A program made the position numbers and the translations under genes. 8,101 nucleotides of DNA from Defluviitaleaceae bacterium (GTDB lineage Bacteria > Bacillota > Clostridia > Lachnospirales > WRAX01). Numbering within the stretch: position 1 is the first letter of the stretch; each line of letters opens with the position of its first letter. A model generated the notes under the pieces. The model made no database searches. It was not told where the DNA came from and was given only the letters and a program-made list of their open reading frames with translations. The stretch covers positions 1-8,101 of the forward strand of contig WRBU01000038.1 in assembly GCA_009784355.1 (NCBI GenBank). The letters run 5' to 3'. This document shows positions 1 through 6,074 of this stretch, one piece after another.

Positions 1-34
1 ACCTTATTTTATTAGGGGAGTTTCCCCGTGTCAT
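1..34 (-). CDS. 5' end of an unidentified leftward gene, cut by the window edge
   Basis: Reading leftward from an ATG at 34-32, eleven codons stay open to the edge and read MTRGNSPNKIR. The start is supported by an AGGTGA Shine-Dalgarno (minus strand of 42-47) with 7 bases to the ATG, and by a strong promoter at 83-111 whose predicted start is near base 76, giving a leader of about 42 bases. Eleven residues are too few to assign a family. The start codon lies inside the loop of an 11-bp hairpin (6-55), which may control translation. It could also be a chance reading frame; only upstream sequence can decide. Confidence 0.3.
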   Translation of the reverse strand, partial: MTRGNSPNKIR

Positions 35-55
35 TGAGAAGTCACCTAATAAAAT
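6..55 (-). promoter_or_regulatory. Hairpin enclosing a Shine-Dalgarno and start codon
   Basis: Bases 6-16 and 45-55 are perfect 11-bp inverted repeats (ATTTTATTAGG and its complement). In the leftward RNA the 5' arm contains the AGG of the AGGTGA ribosome site, and the loop holds the ATG at 34-32. A second hairpin, GGGGA/TCCCC (15-19 with 23-27), competes for bases 15-16, so two folds are possible. Neither side has a T-run, so it does not look like an intrinsic terminator. A role in translation control is inferred from position only. Confidence 0.4.
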
Positions 56-82
56 TCGGGCTGTCTAGCACTCTTATTTTGC

Positions 83-111
83 AGTATAACATGGATTTTA
101 TACTATGTCAA
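83..111 (-). promoter_or_regulatory. Leftward sigma-A-type promoter
   Basis: On the minus strand, TTGACA (106-111) is followed by a 17-base spacer and TATACT (83-88), with TG at the extended -10 position. This is near-consensus, with transcription predicted to start near base 76. The -35 box overlaps the TGA stop (108-110) of the small upstream gene. An inverted repeat GTATAA/TTATAC (84-89 and 98-103) lies over the -10 box and spacer and could be an operator. Confidence 0.55.
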
Positions 112-326
112 GGTATAATTCCGATTGAAAATTGTGACTTAAAGTCATCTTCATCTAGATTATGGGAAATTGTTTCAATTTTCTCGCCGCTCCATGTCCC
201 TATATAACAATCACACAAAAAAATATCAGCCAATTCTTTAGTAATTAAAGCAAGGCTATCAGATGGATTTGATGATATTTTTAATGCAAGCCTTTCGATA
301 AGCGTACCGACAGCATTTGAAGACAT
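108..326 (-). CDS. Small protein, possible truncated GAF-like domain
   Basis: A 72-codon leftward frame. I chose the ATG at 326 rather than the in-frame ATG at 338 because AGGTG (331-335) is suitably placed before 326, while nothing resembling a ribosome site precedes 338. A consensus-like promoter (364-392) lies just upstream, giving a leader of about 31 bases and supporting a real gene. The protein is soluble, with no signal peptide or membrane segment. Residues 8-36 look like an amphipathic helix followed by a CDCYIGTW segment and a GEKIETISHN turn, the pattern seen at the start of GAF sensory domains; the rest of a GAF domain (about 150 residues) is absent. It may be a decayed sensor gene or an independent small protein. 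The family assignment is weak and no function can be given. Confidence 0.5.
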   Translation of the reverse strand: MSSNAVGTLIERLALKISSNPSDSLALITKELADIFLCDCYIGTWSGEKIETISHNLDEDDFKSQFSIGIIP

Positions 327-363
327 AGGACACCTCATTTTTTCTTACAATTCCCCATTATAT

Positions 364-392
364 ATTTTAATTGAAAAATAAAAATCTGTCAA
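364..392 (-). promoter_or_regulatory. Promoter of the small 72-codon gene
   Basis: On the minus strand, TTGACA (387-392), a 17-base spacer and TAAAAT (364-369) match the sigma-A consensus at 11 of 12 positions. Predicted transcription start is near 357, followed by an AT-rich leader to the ATG at 326. The -35 box overlaps the 16-bp palindrome at 390-405. Confidence 0.55.
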
Positions 393-405
393 GCACACAT
401 GCTTG
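390..405. repeat. 16-bp palindrome, candidate operator between divergent promoters
   Basis: CAAGCA-CACA-TGCTTG is a perfect 6-bp inverted repeat with a 4-base centre. It overlaps the -35 box of the leftward promoter (387-392) and lies about 50 bases upstream of the rightward sirtuin promoter (454-482). Such a position fits a repressor or activator site, but no regulator is encoded in the window and chance remains possible. Confidence 0.3.
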
Positions 406-453
406 TAAGATTTGCGTATTGCTATAAATGATTGTCGATACAATGAAAATAGC

Positions 454-482
454 TTGACAAATGAGGTATATTTTCGCATAAT
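454..482 (+). promoter_or_regulatory. Promoter of the sirtuin gene
   Basis: TTGACA (454-459), a 17-base spacer and CATAAT (477-482) match the sigma-A consensus at 11 of 12 positions. Predicted transcription start is near 489, leaving a leader of about 39 bases before the GTG at 528. Confidence 0.6.
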
Positions 483-513
483 AAGATTTGTAATTGAAAG
501 CATTATTGTTGAA

Positions 514-522
514 AAAGGGGTG
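514..522 (+). promoter_or_regulatory. Ribosome site that decides the sirtuin start
   Basis: AAAGGGGTG is a good match to the 16S anti-Shine-Dalgarno. It lies 5 bases before the GTG at 528 and overlaps the alternative in-frame GTG at 522, which is therefore unlikely to be used. Confidence 0.6.
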
Positions 523-527
523 TGGCT

Positions 528-1274
528 GTGGAAAAGATTTTGGAGTTTAAAGAGATGGTTGCGGCAAGCAAGAATATGGTATTTTTTGGAGGTGCAGGAG
601 TCTCAACAGAGAGCGATATTCCCGATTTTAGGTCGAAGAAAGGCTTGTATAACACACAGGAGGCGTATGGATATGAGCCAGAATATTTATTAAGCATTGA
701 TTGTTTTGAAGAGCGGCAGGAGCTGTTTTTTCGTTATTATAAAGAGAACATGGTACATCAAGACGCATTGCCCAATGCGGCGCACAAGGCTTTAGCGCAG
801 ATGGAGCGAAAGGGAATTTTGCGCTGGATTATTACTCAAAATGTGGATGGTTTGCACCAAGCGGCGGGCAGCCACAAGGTATTGGAGCTACACGGAGCAA
901 ATAGCCGCCAGTATTGCGTGGAATGCAGTTTTCCTTATGGCCTATATTATGTTTTGGATATCAAGAATAACGACGGCTTCGTACCAAAATGTGACTGCGG
1001 AGGAGTTGTGCGACCCGATGTGGTATTGTACGGCGAAACGCTTGACGAAAAGGTGATTAATATAGCTGTAAAAGCAATACGGGCGGCGGACTTGCTCATT
1101 GTTGGCGGCACTTCCCTTGCCGTTTATCCTGCGTCTGGGCTTATACATCATTTGCCGTCAAAGGGTAAAATGGTGCTGATAAACAAAGACAGCACCCCAT
1201 ATGACAAGGATGCTGACCTAGTTATTAACGACAGTATTGGAAAGGTGTTATCTGCAATTTGCGACCTTTTGTAA
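528..1274 (+). CDS. cobB: NAD-dependent protein deacylase (sirtuin, Sir2 family)
   Basis: Sirtuins remove acyl groups from lysine side chains in the cytoplasm, consuming NAD and releasing nicotinamide and O-acyl-ADP-ribose; in bacteria a typical target is acetylated acetyl-CoA synthetase. The 248-residue length is normal. Visible motifs, in order: the NAD-binding GGAGVSTESDIPDFRS (21-36), TQNVDGLH (103-110), the catalytic His122 in LELHG, a zinc knuckle with Cys130, Cys133, Cys155 and Cys157, VVLYGE (165-170), and GGTSLAVYPA (193-202) of the Rossmann fold. The overall pattern resembles Firmicutes/Thermotoga-type (class U) sirtuins. The second zinc pair is C-x-C rather than the more usual C-x2-C. 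The start is GTG at 528, chosen from the ribosome site. The gene has its own promoter and stands alone, converging with the surface-protein gene 3 bases away. No acetyltransferase or acyl-CoA synthetase is adjacent, so the target is unknown. Confidence 0.95.
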   Translation: MEKILEFKEMVAASKNMVFFGGAGVSTESDIPDFRSKKGLYNTQEAYGYEPEYLLSIDCFEERQELFFRYYKENMVHQDALPNAAHKALAQMERKGILRWIITQNVDGLHQAAGSHKVLELHGANSRQYCVECSFPYGLYYVLDIKNNDGFVPKCDCGGVVRPDVVLYGETLDEKVINIAVKAIRAADLLIVGGTSLAVYPASGLIHHLPSKGKMVLINKDSTPYDKDADLVINDSIGKVLSAICDLL

Positions 1275-1277
1275 CAA

Positions 1278-3434
1278 TCACTGTCTTGTTTTTAATTTAA
1301 TTATTTGTACCAGTTTTACTGTTGTGACAACTGCTACAGCAGAGGCTACAATGAGCATTAAATAAACATATATTGGCGTGCCTGCGATGCCTGTTTGCGG
1401 CAAAAGCGGTGAGCTTGGGAAGTAAGAAAGGGGAACATCTTCATCAAATATCCACATTTCTTCATTTTCGTCCCACTCCCATCTTCCTAGCGGTGCTCCT
1501 TCGTCGTCTAACTCCCAAAAATACGGTGGGTCTTCAATTAATTCATTGCCTGGCTCTTGGGGTATTGGAGGTATGTTTGGGTCTGTGCCGCCTGTTGTTG
1601 GCGGTGCGGTAGTTGTTGGTATTGTTGTTTCTGGTTCGTTAGTTGTAGTAGTCTCGGTTGTTATAGGAGTAGTTGTGGGCTCTTGTGTGTTTGGCTCTGT
1701 AGTTGTTGGGGCGGTGGTTTCTGGCTCTGTTGCTGCGGTGGTTGTAGTAGCATCTGTGGTTGTGGGAGTAGTTGTAGGAGGCTGTGTTGTTGGCTCTTGT
1801 GTGTTTGGCTCGGTAGTCGTTGGAGCAGTAGTTGCTGGTGGTGCAGTCGTGGTTGTGGTAGTAGTTTCTTCAGTTCCGTTTGTTGTAGTTGTAGTCCCGT
1901 TGATAGTAGTCGTAGTAGTACCGTTAGTTGTACTTGTAGTGCCATTTGTTGTTGTACTCGTTGCTCCGCTTGTTGTGCCTGTAGTCCCATTTGTCGTACT
2001 TGTAGTCCCGTTCGTTGTACTCGTTGCTCCGTTTGTCGTAGGCGTTGTTTGCGTTGGAGGAGTAGTGGGGGTGCTGGGCATAGGCGGCTCGGGCACAATG
2101 CCAGGGAAGACAGGCGGGATTATTGGCGTGTGAATTTCAAAACCACCGCCTGAATGATTGAAGTTTTGCACAACCAAAGGGCCTTTCACATATCCGCCAT
2201 ATGCTGCATTAAAAGTAGAGCGGGGAGCTAAAATGCCGCCAATAACAGCATATCCGCCGCCGTTAGGCATTTCGTGGTATATATCGTTGCTTCCTGTAAA
2301 ATTCCAAATAATTCTGTTGCTAAAATGCCTTCCAAGAGCATGGTGATTTTGGCTTGCATCTAACCCCGGCCATGTTACATTATTCAAAATATTTGTATCA
2401 TTGTCAAAACGCATGGGTGCGTAGGTTGGACCACCTGTGTTTGGGACATTAAACACTAACAGCCCGTCAAAATTAGGCGGAAAATATATATTGGGGGTTA
2501 TGACCTCTGCATAGTCATATATGCCAGACGTGTAATTTACTGCAAGGTCAAAAATTAAAACATCAAATGTGTCCCAATTAGCAGGCCAATCACCCATACG
2601 ATAGTCAAGGTTTCCTGTCAAAATATTACTTGACATATAATGCACATTCGCAGCACGAATTGTGACTCCGTCATCAATGCCCCAAGGCACAGCACCAGCG
2701 GCAAAAGAATCACTGAGACTTGTCAAAGAATTCCTTGCATTATTGAAAAATCCTTGCATTGTTGTGCTGTTTATGCGGGACACTGTGCTATAATCGCCGA
2801 CGAAAGTCCAGCCAGAATCAATACCGTATGTGTAAGTACTATTGCCAATAGCAACGTCTATACGCCATATATTTGAAAGTGATGCGCCCTGCGTCATTAA
2901 AATATCGCCGCCGTGAAGCAGGATGGATGCATAAGTTTCACCAGATTCTTGCGCCCAAATATTGCCACCGACCATCAAACGTGGAATGGGGTGAGACATA
3001 GGCAGTTGAGCATTAAAAGGCTCATGGGCTTTTCCAAAATCAATATAGTCGCGGGCACGATAAAAATTCAAATCACCCATAATAGCTGCCCCAACCTCGC
3101 CATGGGAAATGGACTGCCATTGGTTGATACCACGACCGTACCCAACAGTCATATCACCCAAAACTAAAAGACCAAAATCATGCACACGTCCAAATGGGCG
3201 GTGTTGATAGGGGTTGTGCCAAGCGGGCAGTTCTGGAGAACCCCAAGACGGGGTGCCGACTCCAGAAAAAGGCGTAGGGGATGTTACGCCAAAAATATCC
3301 CAATTATTTATGCCGGCAAAAATAACGCCAAAACATAATACGATAGTCAAAGCGTGGGCAATAATCCGTATAGACAAGCTGTAACGGCTTTTAGGCGTTA
3401 TCGGTGTGTTGTTCGGCTTTAGGTTTTTTACCAT
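1278..3434 (-). CDS. LPXTG wall-anchored surface protein with choice-of-anchor-A domain
   Basis: A 718-residue exported protein. Residues 1-41 form a signal peptide: a basic N-region followed by a hydrophobic stretch at about 23-41. Residues about 85-436 match the choice-of-anchor-A domain: FGLLVLGDMTV, later RLMVGGNI and HGGDILM, then RIIWNFTGSND, YAVIGGILAPRSTFNA and the closing GGFEIH. This family is known from surface proteins with varied anchors; its ligand is not established. Residues 455-613 are a Thr/Pro-rich mucin-like stalk containing eight NG[TA]T-type repeats and a 14-residue motif present twice. An acidic, tryptophan-rich segment (634-672) precedes the sortase signal LPQTG (678-682), a hydrophobic helix and a basic tail ending KLKTRQ. 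It should be cleaved between Thr681 and Gly682 and joined to peptidoglycan. An AGGAG site 9 bases upstream and the 44-base overlap with the YfhO gene suggest coupled translation. No sortase gene is in the window. Confidence 0.9.
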   Translation of the reverse strand: MVKNLKPNNTPITPKSRYSLSIRIIAHALTIVLCFGVIFAGINNWDIFGVTSPTPFSGVGTPSWGSPELPAWHNPYQHRPFGRVHDFGLLVLGDMTVGYGRGINQWQSISHGEVGAAIMGDLNFYRARDYIDFGKAHEPFNAQLPMSHPIPRLMVGGNIWAQESGETYASILLHGGDILMTQGASLSNIWRIDVAIGNSTYTYGIDSGWTFVGDYSTVSRINSTTMQGFFNNARNSLTSLSDSFAAGAVPWGIDDGVTIRAANVHYMSSNILTGNLDYRMGDWPANWDTFDVLIFDLAVNYTSGIYDYAEVITPNIYFPPNFDGLLVFNVPNTGGPTYAPMRFDNDTNILNNVTWPGLDASQNHHALGRHFSNRIIWNFTGSNDIYHEMPNGGGYAVIGGILAPRSTFNAAYGGYVKGPLVVQNFNHSGGGFEIHTPIIPPVFPGIVPEPPMPSTPTTPPTQTTPTTNGATSTTNGTTSTTNGTTGTTSGATSTTTNGTTSTTNGTTTTTINGTTTTTNGTEETTTTTTTAPPATTAPTTTEPNTQEPTTQPPTTTPTTTDATTTTAATEPETTAPTTTEPNTQEPTTTPITTETTTTNEPETTIPTTTAPPTTGGTDPNIPPIPQEPGNELIEDPPYFWELDDEGAPLGRWEWDENEEMWIFDEDVPLSYFPSSPLLPQTGIAGTPIYVYLMLIVASAVAVVTTVKLVQIIKLKTRQ
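1671..1826 (-). repeat. Two copies of a 14-codon stalk repeat, 114 bp apart
   Basis: The peptide APTTTEPNTQEPTT occurs at residues 537-550 and 575-588. The coding DNA is nearly identical over about 32 bases (1678-1709 and 1792-1823, about two differences), so the copies arose by a recent duplication with a 114-bp (38-residue) period. The flanking unit TTTTAATEPETT and the later NEPETTIPTTTAPP look like further, degenerate relatives. Confidence 0.75.
1860..2033 (-). repeat. Eight 7-8-residue NG[TA]T repeats in the stalk
   Basis: Residues 468-525 consist of eight units of the form N-G-T/A-T-x-T-T, beginning at residues 468, 475, 482, 489 (N replaced by S), 497, 504, 512 and 519. At DNA level this is a degenerate 21-24 bp tandem array. 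Six units carry N-G-T, the N-x-T glycosylation sequon. Copy number in such arrays often varies between strains by slippage; that is expectation, not something seen here. Confidence 0.8.
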
Positions 3435-6039
3435 AAGGTATCACTCCTTTTTTATGTAAAAATTCGATAACTATTGGTGCTAAAAATATCATTAGACTAA
3501 CAAGGCTGATTGTTACACCCGCGATAAAGGCGGTGTTGTGGTATCTGAATTCGACAAAATGTTCCCCTTCTTCAAGCCAAATGGCAGACATTGCGCCGTC
3601 TATTGCAAAAACTTCAACCCTTTCGCCGTTTACGAATGCACGCCAAAAGCCGTTGTATGGGATGGAAGTGTACAATATGCCGTCTTGCAAAACGGTGATG
3701 CTACCTTTGATGCGGGTGTCTGCAAAGCTGGTTAGCTGCCATGGCTGGCTGGCGAGGATGGCAAAGCCCTCCTCAAAAAGTTCTCGGTTTAAAACGCCCA
3801 CAAAAGTGCTTGCATTGCCCCACGTTTGGGTTGTGTCCGAGCGGAAGGTTATCATATCACCTTGGACAAAGCTACCCACCCTAAACATATGGGTGTCGCT
3901 GTAACGAGAAGGTATGTTGCGCAAATGGCGTTCGTCATAGCCTATTGTTAGATGGATGTCATTTGTATTTGTAATGCGGATATAGGCATAAACCTCGGCA
4001 TCGTGCGGAATTGAGTAGTTGAAGCGAAAGATACCACTAGTATGCCCTTCATCCATATTAAAATTCCATTCAAAGCCATCCCAGCTGGTTACGTGGAGGT
4101 TTTCGTGTCCAACATGCACTACGGGCAACAAAGTGAATAAATCGCCGTCAAGCCCTGTTGCACGCCTAAACAGGTCATTTTGAGAGTTAAAAGGATTGTG
4201 CATGTCGCCTATATAATGCTCCATAGCGGGATTAACCATAAAACCAAGGGGCAAATGACGGCTGTTTTGCATCAAATTTACAAAACCGTAATTTGCGACC
4301 CTATGCCAAAAAACACCATCATCAGCGGGAGTATTAAGGCGGTCTACAAGGTAGCGTATATTTAGAAAAGCAGCAGTTAGCGGCGAAGTTTCGGCAAAGG
4401 CGTAGCTATTGCCGCCGCTCCAATTAATAAGCCCCAAACCACCCATAAATCTCAATGTGTTTTGGTTTGCAAAAGACGAAAACATTGATATGCCTGTAAT
4501 TCCGTATAATGCAGGGTCGTTTGTAGACCATCTTTGTGTAAAATCCGTCCGTACGAAGTCATGTTCCGGCGTTTGGCGGTGGGCAAGTACGCTTTGCACA
4601 TCCTCATATGACCAAGGATAGTCCGTGCGGCTTGTTGTGTAGCTTTGCTGAGTAATGCCCATAAAAGACGCTGTCGCAAGCTCTGCCACAACAACAACGC
4701 ACAATGCAATTTTTGCGGTGGTAAAGACTTTTGCTTTGTCTTTAAACACTGCCATTAATGCAAAAATTGAGATATATAAAGTTGATAAAATTATGGCCAA
4801 TAATGCATGACTTGGATGTGAGCCAAAATGTGATAATGCTATAAAAACCGCCGCACCGCCGCCCATTGCAAGCAGATGCCATTTGGTGATTTTTGTGGTA
4901 ATACCCAGCGAAAATGCCCTATATGCCATAATAATCATAACAAATGAAATTAAGAAAGAATAGCGAAAAGGCAACCCGTGTGTAAATGAAAAGCCGTGCC
5001 AAATAAAGTTTAGCACATTAATATTTGTGCTTATAAGCATAAAAGCAGCCATTGCTGAAAAAGCAATTTTTTCACGCAAGGGGATTTTTGAAATTAAGAA
5101 AACAGGATAGAGCAAAATGACCAAAAGGCCTGCATAGATATTTGCGGGACCGTGCTCCATAACGCTTCCGGGGGTGCCGCGGGTGGGGCTAAAACTAGCG
5201 AAATTGCCTAACACATCAACAAAACTACGATAGAATGAAAAAGAAGGAAAAGTGGTATCGCCACGCCCTGTATGCTGCAAAACTTCAAGGGTAGGCAAGG
5301 ATAAAAATGCTGTAAGTCCAAGTGCGACAATAGAGCAAATGGAAATGGTCAGCAAGCGGCGCAAAAATTCACGCAAATTTAACTTGTATTTTATCCCCAG
5401 CACAAAAAAGTACATTGCAGCAAAAATACAGATAAAAAAGCCTATATAGAAATTAAAAATGATGGATAATGCGAGGGATATAACAAAAAGGCGGTATTTG
5501 CCTTCCGCCACGAGCTTGTGTACACCAAAGGCAACCAAGGGCAACATGGCAAAAGTGTCCATCCACATAAAATTCCAATAATACGCAAAAACAAAGGCGC
5601 AAAGGGCATAAACAGCGGCAAAGGCGGGTATCATTATACTGCGTTTTGGAGAAATATAGCGTAGATAAAGCGACATGAAAAAGCCCGCCAGTCCAATTTT
5701 AAACATCAAAAAGACGGTCAAGACCTCACGCAGCCAAGCATGGGGGAATAATGCCGCCAAAAAATTAAACGGACTTGCTAAATAATAGCCGATATGCCCT
5801 AAATAGTCATGTCCTGCCCCTGCAGTCCACGACCACATCATAGAGCGGCCTTCACGCAGTCCATGCCATAAATCGCTAATAAATGGGAAGTATTGATGCC
5901 ACAAATCTACAACCAAAACTTGCCTGTCGCCAAAGGGATGGATGCTCATCAAAATAAGCGACACAGCAAAAATAGTCATAGGGATGACCGCCGCCGCAAT
6001 ATGTAAAATATGCCATTGCCTATACCATTGTTTTTTCAT
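3391..6039 (-). CDS. YfhO-family polytopic membrane protein (GT-C-like)
   Basis: An 882-residue membrane protein. YfhO proteins resemble GT-C glycosyltransferases; in Bacillus and Listeria relatives they are linked to attaching sugars, supplied on undecaprenyl phosphate by a CsbB/GtlA-type enzyme, to lipoteichoic acid outside the cell. Family features visible: a first helix at about 10-33, DLWHQYFPF (45-53), GYYLASPFNFL (84-94), WNFMWMDTFAMLP (155-167), HGLPFRYSF (354-362), about a dozen membrane helices to residue 460, a large outer domain (about 461-830) ending in SIPYNGFWRAFVNGE and LEEGEHFVEFRYHNTAF, and a final helix at about 837-858 with a basic cytoplasmic tail. I prefer the ATG at 6039 over an in-frame TTG at 6108, which would overlap the preceding gene by 62 bases. 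No Shine-Dalgarno precedes the ATG. It lies 7 bases after the preceding stop, and its 3' end overlaps the surface-protein start by 44 bases. No CsbB-like enzyme is nearby. Confidence 0.88.
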   Translation of the reverse strand: MKKQWYRQWHILHIAAAVIPMTIFAVSLILMSIHPFGDRQVLVVDLWHQYFPFISDLWHGLREGRSMMWSWTAGAGHDYLGHIGYYLASPFNFLAALFPHAWLREVLTVFLMFKIGLAGFFMSLYLRYISPKRSIMIPAFAAVYALCAFVFAYYWNFMWMDTFAMLPLVAFGVHKLVAEGKYRLFVISLALSIIFNFYIGFFICIFAAMYFFVLGIKYKLNLREFLRRLLTISICSIVALGLTAFLSLPTLEVLQHTGRGDTTFPSFSFYRSFVDVLGNFASFSPTRGTPGSVMEHGPANIYAGLLVILLYPVFLISKIPLREKIAFSAMAAFMLISTNINVLNFIWHGFSFTHGLPFRYSFLISFVMIIMAYRAFSLGITTKITKWHLLAMGGGAAVFIALSHFGSHPSHALLAIILSTLYISIFALMAVFKDKAKVFTTAKIALCVVVVAELATASFMGITQQSYTTSRTDYPWSYEDVQSVLAHRQTPEHDFVRTDFTQRWSTNDPALYGITGISMFSSFANQNTLRFMGGLGLINWSGGNSYAFAETSPLTAAFLNIRYLVDRLNTPADDGVFWHRVANYGFVNLMQNSRHLPLGFMVNPAMEHYIGDMHNPFNSQNDLFRRATGLDGDLFTLLPVVHVGHENLHVTSWDGFEWNFNMDEGHTSGIFRFNYSIPHDAEVYAYIRITNTNDIHLTIGYDERHLRNIPSRYSDTHMFRVGSFVQGDMITFRSDTTQTWGNASTFVGVLNRELFEEGFAILASQPWQLTSFADTRIKGSITVLQDGILYTSIPYNGFWRAFVNGERVEVFAIDGAMSAIWLEEGEHFVEFRYHNTAFIAGVTISLVSLMIFLAPIVIEFLHKKGVIPYGKKPKAEQHTDNA

Positions 6040-6045
6040 GCGGAC

Positions 6046-6074
6046 ATTATACCACAAAAATTGGGCTTGCGCAA
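6046..6074 (-). promoter_or_regulatory. Internal promoter predicting a leaderless YfhO transcript
   Basis: On the minus strand, TATAAT (6046-6051) with an extended TG, a 17-base spacer and TTGCGC (6069-6074). The consensus -10 with its TGn extension is strong; the -35 is weak (3 of 6). Counting 7 bases from the -10 box puts +1 on base 6039, the A of the YfhO ATG. The TAA stop of the NlpC/P60 gene (6047-6049) is embedded in the -10 box. Confidence 0.45.

Noticed and set aside
6..55. Intrinsic terminator or insertion-sequence end at the left hairpin
   Set aside because: No T-run follows the stem on either strand, and there is no transposase gene or target-site duplication in view.
412..693. 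93-codon rightward frame overlapping the sirtuin start
   Set aside because: It runs through the sirtuin promoter and coding start in another frame, has no ribosome site and lacks recognisable features.
1241..1270. Terminator for the sirtuin from the AAAGGT/ACCTTT repeat
   Set aside because: The stem is only 6 bp with a 17-base loop, and just four T residues follow; too weak to annotate.
1546..2153. Two long rightward open frames (195 and 198 codons) and a leftward 145-codon Leu/Gln-rich frame
   Set aside because: They are shadows of the Thr-rich stalk: near-homopolymeric composition, no convincing start signals, and they lie wholly over a gene with clear domain and sorting motifs.
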